64,000 bases of DNA, taken from NCBI RefSeq assembly GCF_039905635.1, contig NZ_CP157000.1, positions 3,100,001 through 3,164,000 on the forward strand, written 5' to 3'. Positions 42,234-49,975 of the stretch are shown here, piece after piece. The translations under genes and the position numbers were made by a program. Every line of letters starts with the position of its first letter. Position 1 is the first letter of the stretch. The stretch comes from Microbacterium sp. ProA8. GTDB taxonomy: Bacteria > Actinomycetota > Actinomycetes > Actinomycetales > Microbacteriaceae. The notes under the pieces are model-generated. The model had not been told where the DNA came from, did no database searches, and saw nothing but the letters and a program-made list of their open reading frames with translations.

Positions 42234-42821
42234 TCAGCGCTGCTCCTTGCGCAGCAGGACGCCCCGGGACAGCCCTCGCACGAGACGGAAGGCGACGAGC
42301 GCCGTCACGACCCACGGCCCGAGCACCAGGATGGGATCGAGCCAGGCGTGCTTCAGGTCGGCTCGCCCGCGCCCGAAGCGCGAGGCGAAGGGCCGGTGAC
42401 CGCGCTCGCCCAGGATGCCGCTCTGGGTGATCGGGTCGTCGGGCCGCCGCGAGAAGAGCGACTTCACGTGGGCCGTCGTCGAGTCGACGCGATCACCGAG
42501 CACGAGCAGCAGCCAGTGCGCGGTCTGCCCCTCGCTGTAGGTGTCGTACGCGTAGCGGCGCACCTTGCCTGCGACTCCGCGCAAGGGCTGCGCCGTGCCG
42601 AATACGGGCGTGAGCCGCTCATGCTCGACGGACTTCTCGCGTCCGCCGCGACCGGGCTGGTCCTCGGGCAGGTCCCAGTGCGCGCCGGTCTCGATGCCGG
42701 GCTGCTCCCGGGGCACCGCGGGGCGCTGGGCGGGGTCGGCGTCGGCTCCCCAGCCGGGGATGCGGGCACGCAGATCGTCGGGGCTGGCCGGGGATCCCGG
42801 CTTGTTCGAGGTGTAGGGCAT
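42234..42821 (-). CDS. Membrane-anchored protein of unknown function
   Basis: 195 aa. The first 120 residues are hydrophilic and proline/arginine-rich (PGWGADADPAQRPAVPREQ). One hydrophobic segment (LDPILVLGPWVVTALVAFRLV, residues about 160-180) is followed by a short basic tail. No domain recognised. It lies 16 bases after the alcohol dehydrogenase gene on the same strand, so the two are probably cotranscribed. Confidence 0.65.
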   Translation of the reverse strand: MPYTSNKPGSPASPDDLRARIPGWGADADPAQRPAVPREQPGIETGAHWDLPEDQPGRGGREKSVEHERLTPVFGTAQPLRGVAGKVRRYAYDTYSEGQTAHWLLLVLGDRVDSTTAHVKSLFSRRPDDPITQSGILGERGHRPFASRFGRGRADLKHAWLDPILVLGPWVVTALVAFRLVRGLSRGVLLRKEQR

Positions 42822-42837
42822 GTCGTCCTCCCAAGTC

Positions 42838-43983
42838 TCAGGACGCCGGAACGATGACCGGCTTGATGATGTCGTCGAGCTTCGTCGAGAAGAGGTGGTA
42901 CCCCTCCGCGATGTGGTCGAGCGGGATGCGGTGGGTGATGAGGTCGCTCGGCCGCAGGTAACCGGCCCGGATGTGCTCGAACAGCCGCGGCCACTGCCGC
43001 TTCACCGGTGCCTGGTTCATCCGCAGCGTGAGGCCCTTGTTCATCGCGTCGCCGAAGCGCACGGCGCTGAACATCGGCCCGTACGCGCCCATGACGGACA
43101 CGGTTCCGCCCTTGCGGACGGAGTCGATCGCCCAGTTCAGCGCCACCGGCGAGCCGCCCTGCATCTTGAGCTTCGCCGACGTCACGTGCTGGATCACGTG
43201 ACCGTCGGCTTCCGCGCCGACCGCGTCGATCGCGGCATCCGCTCCCAGCCCGCCGGTCATCCGCTTGAGCTCACGCACGATGTCGCCGACCTGCGTGAAC
43301 GCCACCGTCTCGGCGTAGGCGAACTCCCGGGCTTTCTGCAGGCGGTAGTCCAGATGGTCGACGACGATCACGCGTCCCGCGCCCATGAGCCAGCAGGAGC
43401 GCGCCGCCGCCAGTCCGACCGGACCGGCGCCGAACACGACCGCGGTGTCGCCCTCCGCGATGTCGGCGAGCTGCGCGCCGAAGTATCCCGTCGAGAACGC
43501 GTCGGTGAGCAGCAGCGCGTCCTCGTCGGCGATGTCGTCCGGAATCACGGAGGGTCCGACATCCGCGAACGGCACGCGCACCATCTCGGCCTGTCCGCCG
43601 TCGTAGCCGCCGGTGGAATGGGAGTAGCCGTAGATCCCGCCGATCGCCGTGGCGTTCGGGTTCACGTTGTGGCAGTTCGAGAACAGCCCGCGCGCACAGA
43701 AGTAGCACGAGCCGCAGTAGATGTTGAACGGCACCATCACGCGGTCGCCGACGCGAAGCCTCTCGACCGACCCGCCCACCTGCATCACCGTGCCGATGAA
43801 CTCGTGGCCGAACGTGTGGCCGATCCGGGTGTCGGGCATCATGCCGTGGTACAGATGCAGATCCGATCCGCAGATCGCGGCGAGCTCGACGCGGACAATC
43901 GCGTCATTGGGATGCTCGATCTTCGGCTCCGGCTTGTCCTCGACGCGGAGCTTGTACGGTCCGCGGTACGTCATCGCCTTCAT
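42838..43983 (-). CDS. Zinc-dependent alcohol/formaldehyde dehydrogenase (FdhA-like)
   Basis: 381 aa. Catalytic zinc ligands in AAICGSDLH (Cys38) and GHEFIG (His); structural zinc loop CGSCYFCARGLFSNC; NAD-binding VVFGAGPVGLAAARSCWLMGA near residue 195. The pattern is that of glutathione-independent formaldehyde dehydrogenase-like medium-chain dehydrogenases. Cytoplasmic. GAGGAGCGC precedes the ATG. Physiological alcohol or aldehyde unknown. Confidence 0.92.
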   Translation of the reverse strand: MKAMTYRGPYKLRVEDKPEPKIEHPNDAIVRVELAAICGSDLHLYHGMMPDTRIGHTFGHEFIGTVMQVGGSVERLRVGDRVMVPFNIYCGSCYFCARGLFSNCHNVNPNATAIGGIYGYSHSTGGYDGGQAEMVRVPFADVGPSVIPDDIADEDALLLTDAFSTGYFGAQLADIAEGDTAVVFGAGPVGLAAARSCWLMGAGRVIVVDHLDYRLQKAREFAYAETVAFTQVGDIVRELKRMTGGLGADAAIDAVGAEADGHVIQHVTSAKLKMQGGSPVALNWAIDSVRKGGTVSVMGAYGPMFSAVRFGDAMNKGLTLRMNQAPVKRQWPRLFEHIRAGYLRPSDLITHRIPLDHIAEGYHLFSTKLDDIIKPVIVPAS

Positions 43984-44178
43984 GCGCTCCTCCTGGGTCT
44001 TTCACGACACCCTCAGGGAGCCCGGGCGAATCCGCGGAGGGGGTTGCGTTCTCGCGCTCGAAGTGTCAGGAGGGCGGGGAGTGCCCCGGGCACGGAATCG
44101 GAGGTCCTGCGCGACACGCCGCGCGGGGCACCATGCTCCGGCGTGTTCGCACAAATGCTCCGATTCTGTGCGCCCGCC

Positions 44179-45480
44179 TCAGCCGCGGAAGTACGCCTCG
44201 GCGACGCGGGCGAGGTCCCACAGGTCGCTGACCCCGGCGAGCTCTCGGGCCGAGTGCATGGAGAGGATCGGGATGCCGACATCCACGGTGCGGATGCCGA
44301 GGCGCGTCGCGGTGATCGGGCCGATCGTCGAGCCGCACGGCACCGCGTTGTTCGAGACGAACTCCTGGCTCGTGACACCCGCTGCCGCGCACCACCCGTT
44401 CCAGGCCGCGGCACTCGCGGCGTCGGTGGCGTAGCGCTGGTTCGCGTTGATCTTGAGGATCGGCCCCGACCCGAGCACCGGCTGCACGACCGGGTCGTGC
44501 TTCTCGGCGTAGTTCGGGTGCACCGAATGGCCCACGTCGCTCGAGACGCACCACGACGCCGCCAGGGCGCGCAGCTGCTGCTCGCGATCGGCGCCGAGCG
44601 ACAGCCACAGCCGCTCCAGCACGTCGGCGAGGAACGGCCCGGCCGCTCCCGACCGCGTGCCCGAACCGACCTCCTCGTGGTCGAAGACCGCGAGCATCGC
44701 GATGTGGTCGGCGTCGTGCCCCTCGGCCGCCCGCTCCAGGGCGACCACTCCCGCGTGCACCGACGCCAGGTCGTCGAGGCGACCGGAAGCGAAGAAGACG
44801 TCGTCGTGCCCGAAGGTCGCACCGCGCGCGGAGTCCGCGGTGACGATGTCGTAGCCGCGGATGCGGGCGACGTCGACACCGGCCTGAGCAGCGAGCTCGC
44901 CGAGGATGTCGGCCGAGTCGGCAGATCCCAACCCCCAGACCGGCTGCGTCTGCGACTGCTTGTCGAGGGCGAGATGGTCGTTCGCCTCGCGGTCGAGGTG
45001 GATCGCCAGCTGCGGCAGGCGCAGCAGCGCGCCCGTCGCGGTCAGCACGCTGGTTCCGTCGTCGAGCACGAGCCGACCGGCGAGACGCAGCTCGCGGTCG
45101 AGCCAGGAGTTGAGGAGCGGTCCGCCGTAGATCTCGACGCCCGCCTGCAGCCACCCGAGCCGGCCGGTCGTCGGCTTCGGCTTGAGCTTGAACGCCGGGG
45201 AGTCGCTGTGCGCCCCGAAGACCCGCACCCCCGTCGCGGCGGTCGCCGTCGGCGGCACCACCCACGCGATCGCTGCGCCGTCGCGCACCACCACGAATCT
45301 CCCGCCCGCGGGAGCGGGCCAGCCGGCCGACTCGTCGAGGCGCGTGAAGCCCGCGCCCTCCAGGCGATTCGCGACCTCGGCGGCAGCGTGGAAGCTCGAC
45401 GGCGACGCCGCCACGAACGCGGCGAGATCCTCGGCGTGGGCCATGGCGCCGGTGTTGACGGGAGCAGTGGATGAGGGCAC
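44179..45480 (-). CDS. M18-family aspartyl aminopeptidase
   Basis: 433 aa. Dinuclear zinc motifs FGAHSDSPAFKLKP, FASGRLDDLASVHAG, FDHEEVGSGTRSGA and the final ILSMHSARELAG are all present. Removes N-terminal acidic residues from peptides in the cytoplasm as a large oligomer. GTG start with GAGGAGG 7 bases upstream; the ATG 12 codons later is less well placed. Confidence 0.95.
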   Translation of the reverse strand: MPSSTAPVNTGAMAHAEDLAAFVAASPSSFHAAAEVANRLEGAGFTRLDESAGWPAPAGGRFVVVRDGAAIAWVVPPTATAATGVRVFGAHSDSPAFKLKPKPTTGRLGWLQAGVEIYGGPLLNSWLDRELRLAGRLVLDDGTSVLTATGALLRLPQLAIHLDREANDHLALDKQSQTQPVWGLGSADSADILGELAAQAGVDVARIRGYDIVTADSARGATFGHDDVFFASGRLDDLASVHAGVVALERAAEGHDADHIAMLAVFDHEEVGSGTRSGAAGPFLADVLERLWLSLGADREQQLRALAASWCVSSDVGHSVHPNYAEKHDPVVQPVLGSGPILKINANQRYATDAASAAAWNGWCAAAGVTSQEFVSNNAVPCGSTIGPITATRLGIRTVDVGIPILSMHSARELAGVSDLWDLARVAEAYFRG

Positions 45481-45601
45481 GGGCGAGCCTCCTCGATAGC
45501 GGTGCAGGGGTTCTCCGATCGTAGTTCGGAGCGCTCTTCGGCCCGTTCACGGCGCAGGATGCGGGCCATTGATCTGGCCTTTTCGAGCAATCCGCTCACA
45601 T

Positions 45602-45639
45602 GTAACGTTCAGGTAACGCACCGGAACCGTCCAGAAACG
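45602..45639 (+). promoter_or_regulatory. Four phased GTAACG-type repeats before a cell-wall enzyme gene
   Basis: GTAACG at 45602-45607 and 45613-45618, then GAACCG at 45624-45629 and GAAACG at 45634-45639. The first three starts are exactly 11 bases apart, one helical turn, as expected for a dimeric OmpR-type response regulator. The target encodes a secreted transglycosylase-like protein, so MtrA-type cell-wall control is a reasonable guess. A PhoP- or GlnR-type site is also possible. Confidence 0.5.
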
Positions 45640-45726
45640 CCGGGGAGACTCGGGGACTTGTGTCCGCCCGAACGGGCACGAGGCGCTGCACGATGGCGCA
45701 TTTCGCTGATACGGAACCGGTCTTTC

Positions 45727-46740
45727 ATGCGCAACCACATGCCCCTCCTGCCCAACCGCCGCACTGTCCGCCGCGCCGAACGCCGCCTCCGCCGCCGCCC
45801 GGTGCTGCTGGCCGCGACGCTCGCGATCGGCGTGCTGGCCACCGCCGGGTTCACCACGGCGGCCCCCGCATCGCAGGCCGAGGCATCCGGATCCGGCCCC
45901 CGCTTCGCGCTGGCGTCGTACACGACGTCGGCTTCCGCGACCGCCGACAAGGCGCCTGCGGCGTCCGCCGTCGAGCGGACCGTGACCGAGGCGAATGACG
46001 CCGTGACGGCGGCGACGGCCGTCGCCGCGGACATCGCCGCGTCGGGTCTCGACGTCGGCACCCCCGACACCACCGTCGACACCTCCGGGCTCGAGGCCGC
46101 CGTCGTCCAGCTCGAGCGCGCCCAGTCGCTCCCGGCGATGTACTCGACGGACTTCGCGGATGCCGTGACCACCCTCACCGCGTCTGTGGGCGAGCAGACG
46201 CAGGGCCTGCGTGGCCGCCTCGACGCCGCCATCGCGCTCAAGGCGCAGCAGGAGGCGGAGGAGAAGGCGCGCAAGGAGGCTGAGGCCGCCGCCGCAGCCG
46301 CAGCTGCTGCCGCCAAGGCCGCCGCCGAAGCGGCTGCAGCCGAAGAGGCCGCCAAGAAGTCGTCGTCGTCTTCGTCTTCGGTTTCGTCGGCGCCGCGGCC
46401 GGTGTACGCCACCGGCGGCGCCGTGGGCGGCACCAGCCCCGCCGACGCGCAGGCCACGGCCCGCGCCATGCTCGGCAACTACGGCTGGGGCGACGACCAG
46501 TTCGGCTGCCTCGTGTCGCTGTGGAACAAGGAGTCGGGCTGGAACTACCAGGCCTACAACCGCTCGAGCGGTGCCTACGGCATCCCTCAGGCGCTCCCCG
46601 GCAGCAAGATGGGCAGCGCCGGCGCCGACTGGCAGACCAACCCCGCCACGCAGATCGCGTGGGGCCTGGGCTACATCTCGGGCCGCTACGGCACCCCGTG
46701 CGGCGCCTGGGGCCACTCGCAGTCGACCGGCTGGTACTGA
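45727..46740 (+). CDS. Secreted transglycosylase-like (resuscitation-factor-like) cell-wall enzyme
   Basis: 337 aa. A basic N-terminus and hydrophobic segment (LLAATLAIGVLATAGF, residues about 27-45) export it. Residues about 160-225 form an Ala/Glu/Lys coiled coil, then a Ser-rich linker. The C-terminal 90 residues are a lysozyme-like domain with LVSLWNKESGWNYQAYN, where Glu of NKESGW is the likely catalytic acid, followed by GAYGIPQALPGSKM. It probably cleaves peptidoglycan glycan strands. Upstream are four phased GTAACG-type repeats. Divergent from the aminopeptidase. Confidence 0.87.
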   Translation: MRNHMPLLPNRRTVRRAERRLRRRPVLLAATLAIGVLATAGFTTAAPASQAEASGSGPRFALASYTTSASATADKAPAASAVERTVTEANDAVTAATAVAADIAASGLDVGTPDTTVDTSGLEAAVVQLERAQSLPAMYSTDFADAVTTLTASVGEQTQGLRGRLDAAIALKAQQEAEEKARKEAEAAAAAAAAAAKAAAEAAAAEEAAKKSSSSSSSVSSAPRPVYATGGAVGGTSPADAQATARAMLGNYGWGDDQFGCLVSLWNKESGWNYQAYNRSSGAYGIPQALPGSKMGSAGADWQTNPATQIAWGLGYISGRYGTPCGAWGHSQSTGWY

Positions 46741-46741
46741 G

Positions 46742-47293
46742 TCAGCGCAGGAACACGGCCGGGTCGAACTGCTCGATCGGGATGACGCGCACCCGCGGCA
46801 GCGGAGCGTCGAAGGCTTCGGCGTCGTACTCGATGTCGAAGAACTCGACGCCGGGGATGCCGGTGAACTCGGTGCTGCGGAACTCGTGGAACGCGACGAC
46901 GCCCACGCGCCGCCCGTTCGTGGCGAGCCGCGCGAGATCCTCGGCGAAGTCGCGGTCGTGGCTGACGAGGGCGACGTCGTCGCCACGGTCGGCGAGCGCC
47001 CGCAGCGTCCGCTGGATCGCGATGTCGACGATCTTCTCGTCGGCCGGGCCTGAGAGCGGCACCGGCTGGTAGCCGAGCGCGAGGAGCGCCTGCACGAACG
47101 GCATCGGCAGGTGCGTGCTCGCGTTGAGGAAGAAGAGGCCCTTCGCGGGCCGTTCCCAGCGCTCCGAGATGAATGCCAGCAAGCGGTCCCACCGCGGCCG
47201 CTCCTCCGGAAGGGGACGACGGCCCAGGATCGATCCGCCGAGGGTGGCGTCGATGTTCTCGCCGTCCACCAGCACCCAGCTGCTGCGCTCCAT
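46742..47293 (-). CDS. NYN-domain (PIN-like) ribonuclease
   Basis: 183 aa. The acidic active site is formed by LVDGENIDATLG at the start, PADEKIVDIAIQRTLRAL in the middle and DDVALVSHDRDFAEDL, the usual order in limkain-b1-type NYN proteins. Cleaves RNA with Mg2+. GAGGAG lies before the ATG. Its stop is only one base from the stop of the convergent secreted-enzyme gene. Confidence 0.87.
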   Translation of the reverse strand: MERSSWVLVDGENIDATLGGSILGRRPLPEERPRWDRLLAFISERWERPAKGLFFLNASTHLPMPFVQALLALGYQPVPLSGPADEKIVDIAIQRTLRALADRGDDVALVSHDRDFAEDLARLATNGRRVGVVAFHEFRSTEFTGIPGVEFFDIEYDAEAFDAPLPRVRVIPIEQFDPAVFLR

Positions 47294-47352
47294 GCCGTTC
47301 TCCTCGATCGGGGTCGCTCCGAACGTAGCAGGGCCTCCGATGCCGGGCTCAC

Positions 47353-47697
47353 TCACGCGGTGCGCAGGATCTTCGCCATCGCCTTTCCGCGGGCCAGCTC
47401 GTCGACGAGCTTGTCCATGTAGCGGATCCTCTGCATCAGCGGGTCCTCGATCTCCTCGACGCGCATCCCGCAGATCACGCCGGTGATGAGCGGTGCGTTC
47501 GGATTGAGTTCGGCGTCGTCGAAGAAGTCCTCGAGCGTCGTGTGCTCGGCGATATGCCGCTGCAGGTCGGCGTCGTCGAAGCCCGTGAGCCACTCGATGA
47601 CCTGGTCGAGCTCCTGGGTCGTGCGCCCCTTCTTCTCCACCTTCGTCACGTAGAGCGGATAGAGCACGGCGAAGCTCAGCGAGAAGATGCGGTGCAT
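47353..47697 (-). CDS. DUF2200 family protein
   Basis: 114 aa. MHRIFSLSFAVLYPLYVTKVEKKGRTTQELDQVIEWLTGFD is the conserved core of DUF2200, a soluble family of unknown function found across bacteria. The rest (TGVICGMRVEEIEDPLMQRIRYMDKLVDELARGK) fits the family well and the length is normal. No clear ribosome binding site is visible; the in-frame codons upstream lack family similarity. Confidence 0.85.
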   Translation of the reverse strand: MHRIFSLSFAVLYPLYVTKVEKKGRTTQELDQVIEWLTGFDDADLQRHIAEHTTLEDFFDDAELNPNAPLITGVICGMRVEEIEDPLMQRIRYMDKLVDELARGKAMAKILRTA

Positions 47698-47910
47698 CCC
47701 GCCAGGATAATCGCGATGGATGCCGCGGGAGCCGCCGCGAGCGGCGGGGATGCAGCGACGGTCCCGGTGGGTAGCCCTCCCACCGGGACCATCAGCACGT
47801 TCGCGGGAGTTTTGAACGGCGACCCGAACGCCGATCCTCGACCGCTTCGCACGGCACTGCATTTTGTTACCCCTTCAGCGTAGGCAGAGGCATCCTCCGG
47901 CACCTGCCCG
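47698..47910. other. Intergenic region with a perfect 12-bp inverted repeat
   Basis: Divergent gap between the DUF2200 gene and the trpS leader. The only clear structure is GGTCCCGGTGGG (47760-47771), a 7-base loop and CCCACCGGGACC (47779-47790). It is not at a gene end, so its role as a terminator is doubtful. A short T/A-rich patch follows near 47870. Confidence 0.4.
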
Positions 47911-47939
47911 TTGACATGCCACTCGCCGGCTGGTACGGC
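47911..47939 (+). promoter_or_regulatory. Promoter of the trpS leader
   Basis: Perfect -35 TTGACA (47911-47916), 17-base spacer, -10 TACGGC (47934-47939). Seven bases after the -10 lies the ATG of the Trp-rich leader peptide, so the message probably starts on that codon. Confidence 0.7.
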
Positions 47940-47946
47940 TGAGGAC

Positions 47947-47994
47947 ATGCGTTTCGCCGTCTCGTCCTGGTGGTGGCTGCACCGGCAGCCGTAA
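47947..47994 (+). CDS. Trp-rich leader peptide of trpS
   Basis: 15 codons: MRFAVSSWWWLHRQP, with three consecutive TGG codons at positions 8-10. Low charged tRNA-Trp would stall the ribosome there. The stalled ribosome would cover the first arm of hairpin A (47975-47990), freeing GCAGCC to pair with GGGCTGC of hairpin B (48005-48027). This is the classic layout of ribosome-mediated attenuation, and a comparable leader is known for the auxiliary TrpRS of Streptomyces coelicolor. No ribosome binding site is present; translation would be leaderless. Confidence 0.75.
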   Translation: MRFAVSSWWWLHRQP

Positions 47995-48027
47995 CGCACA
48001 CACGCGCGGGCTGCACGGCAGCCCGCG
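47975..48027 (+). promoter_or_regulatory. Competing hairpins of the trpS attenuator
   Basis: Hairpin A: GGCTGC (47975-47980), loop ACCG, GCAGCC (47985-47990). Hairpin B: CGCGGGCTGC (48005-48014), loop ACG, GCAGCCCGCG (48018-48027), a 10-bp stem that would be the terminator although no T-run follows. The 3' arm of A can pair with the 5' arm of B, so the two folds are mutually exclusive with an anti-terminator. Confidence 0.65.
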
Positions 48028-48056
48028 GACCCATCGGCGGCATCCCAGTCCGTGCA

Positions 48057-48074
48057 GCTCCTCGGTCAAGGAGC
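48057..48074 (+). promoter_or_regulatory. Small hairpin holding the trpS ribosome binding site
   Basis: GCTCCT (48057-48062), loop CGGTCA, AGGAGC (48069-48074). The AGGAG ribosome binding site of trpS is the 3' arm, so initiation may also be controlled by folding. The stem is only 6 bp. Confidence 0.5.
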
Positions 48075-48078
48075 AGAC

Positions 48079-49113
48079 ATGGACTCGTTCACCGCCACCG
48101 CGGGCCGCATGCCGCGGCTCCGCGCTCGCATCGCCCAGCATCCGGAGCGCTTTCGCGTGCTCACCGGCGAGCGGCCCACCGGCCGCCTGCACCTCGGGCA
48201 CTACTTCGGCACGATCCGGGAGCGTGTCCGACTGCAGACGGCGGGCGTCGACACCTTCGTGATCCTTGCGGACTACCAGGTCATCACCGACCGGGACACC
48301 GCCGGCGATGTCCGTGAGAACGTGTACAGCGCGGTCATCGACTACCTCGCCGCCGGCTTGGACCCGCAGGTGACGACGATCTTCGCCCACTCCGCCGTCC
48401 CCGCGCTGAACCAGCTGCTGCTCCCGTTCCTCAGTCTGGTCTCCGAGGCGGAACTGCATCGCAACCCGACGGTGAAGGCCGAGCTTCGCGCATCCGGACG
48501 CGCCCTCAGCGGTCTGCTGCTGACGTATCCCGTCCATCAGGCCGCGGACATCCTGTTCTGCAAGGGGAATCTCGTACCCGTCGGCAAGGACAATCTGCCT
48601 CACGTCGAGATGACCCGGACGATCGCGCGCCGCTTCAACGAGCGGTACGGCGACGTGTTCCCTGAGCCGGAGGCGCTGGTGACCGACGCACCCGAGCTTC
48701 CCGGTTTGGACGGGCGGAAGATGTCCAAGAGCTACGGCAACGCGATCGAGCTCGGGATGACGGCCGACGAGACAGCCGCCGCGATCCGACGAGCCCGCAC
48801 AGACGCCGACCGCGCCATCACGTATGACCCCGGACGGCGGCCCGGGGTCGCGGGACTGCTGGCCACCGCGGCCGTCGTCCTGTCGCGCACACCGGATGAG
48901 ATCGCCGACGAGATCGGCACCGCCGGCGCCGGCGCGCTGAAGACGTTCACGATCGAGGCCGTCAACGAGTTCCTGCGCGAGCACCGCGCACGTCGCGCGG
49001 CACTCACCCCCGACGATGCCGCAGCCGTGCTGCGGCGGGGAAATGAGCGGGCGGACGCCATCGCGACCGACACCCTGACCGACGTGCGCTCCGCCATGGG
49101 CATGACCTACTGA
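48079..49113 (+). CDS. trpS: Tryptophanyl-tRNA synthetase, auxiliary (indolmycin-resistant-like) type
   Basis: 344 aa class I synthetase. HIGH-type motif HLGH (residues 38-41, in GERPTGRLHLGHYFG) and KMSKS (214-218). Charges tRNA-Trp in the cytoplasm. The GERPTG start and overall length match the second TrpRS of actinobacteria, some of which resist the antibiotic indolmycin and are induced by attenuation; whether this strain has another housekeeping trpS cannot be seen here. The leader with Trp-Trp-Trp and paired hairpins supports the auxiliary role. AGGAG 4 bases before the ATG lies in a small hairpin. Confidence 0.9.
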   Translation: MDSFTATAGRMPRLRARIAQHPERFRVLTGERPTGRLHLGHYFGTIRERVRLQTAGVDTFVILADYQVITDRDTAGDVRENVYSAVIDYLAAGLDPQVTTIFAHSAVPALNQLLLPFLSLVSEAELHRNPTVKAELRASGRALSGLLLTYPVHQAADILFCKGNLVPVGKDNLPHVEMTRTIARRFNERYGDVFPEPEALVTDAPELPGLDGRKMSKSYGNAIELGMTADETAAAIRRARTDADRAITYDPGRRPGVAGLLATAAVVLSRTPDEIADEIGTAGAGALKTFTIEAVNEFLREHRARRAALTPDDAAAVLRRGNERADAIATDTLTDVRSAMGMTY

Positions 49114-49180
49114 TCGCCGATGCAGGTCGCGGGTGTCAAGCCCTTTCTCGGCGGCGGGCCGGACCGGTGTACTTCAAGGC

Positions 49181-49975
49181 ATGCCGGACGCCACGCGGAT
49201 CTCGGTCGTCATCCCCGTGAAGGACGACGACACCGAGCTCGCGCGGTGCCTGGGCGCCCTCGCCCGCCAGACCGTCCCGGCGGACGAGGTCATCGTCGTC
49301 GACAACGGATCGACGGATGCCTCCGCCGCCGTCGCGCGCGCCTTCGGCGCCCGCCTGGTCCGGTGCGAGACCCCGGGCATCCCCGCGGCGAGCGCCGCCG
49401 GATACGACGCGGCAGGGGGCGACGTGATTCTGCGCCTCGACGCGGACTGCGTGCCCGATGAGTCATGGACCGCGGCGATGGCCGCCGCCTTCGCCGCCCG
49501 TCCCGACGTCGCCGCGTTCACCGGGGGCGCCCGCTTCATCGACGGTCCGCCGCCGCTCCGGGCACCGCTCGCGACCCTCTACCTCGGCGCCTACGCCGCC
49601 GTGATGATCCCCACCCTGGGGCATCTCCCCCTGTTCGGCTCGAACCTGGGGCTGCGTCGTGAGGCGTGGCTCGGCATCCGTTCGTCCGTGCATCGCGATC
49701 CCGAGCTGCACGACGACATGGACCTCGCGTTCCACCTCGGTGAGCGAGGCCGTATCCGCCGGCTGTCAGGCGCGCGGATGGGCATCTCGATGCGGCCGTT
49801 CGCCCCCGGAGGGGCGTTCGGCCGTCGCGCGGTGCGCGGGCTGCGGACGGTGCTGGTGCACTTTCCGCACGACTTCCCGCCGGTGCGCTGGACGCGGCGG
49901 CTGCTGCGCCGTGTCCGCGCCCGCCGCTACGACACGCGGCCGTCCCCCGGCCGTGACACGCGCAGCCAGCGGTAG
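49181..49975 (+). CDS. Glycosyltransferase family 2
   Basis: 264 aa. The GT-A fold begins RISVVIPVKDDDTELARCLGALARQ and VIVVDNGSTDAS; the metal site is LRLDADCVPD and an ED-like motif LHDDMDLAFHLGERG lies near residue 185. Uses a nucleotide sugar to build a surface glycan or glycolipid. One weak hydrophobic stretch (LATLYLGAYAAVMIPTLG) could touch the membrane. The gene end overlaps the end of the opposing GH13 gene by 49 bases. Confidence 0.87.
   Translation: MPDATRISVVIPVKDDDTELARCLGALARQTVPADEVIVVDNGSTDASAAVARAFGARLVRCETPGIPAASAAGYDAAGGDVILRLDADCVPDESWTAAMAAAFAARPDVAAFTGGARFIDGPPPLRAPLATLYLGAYAAVMIPTLGHLPLFGSNLGLRREAWLGIRSSVHRDPELHDDMDLAFHLGERGRIRRLSGARMGISMRPFAPGGAFGRRAVRGLRTVLVHFPHDFPPVRWTRRLLRRVRARRYDTRPSPGRDTRSQR

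Noticed and set aside
45481..45726. A ydaO-type c-di-AMP riboswitch before the transglycosylase-like gene
   Set aside because: Such switches precede some actinobacterial cell-wall hydrolases, but none of the conserved segments I know could be found; the phased GTAACG boxes are the only clear signal.
47947..48081. A T-box riboswitch for trpS
   Set aside because: No T-box consensus or specifier loop; the translated Trp codons and competing hairpins fit attenuation instead.
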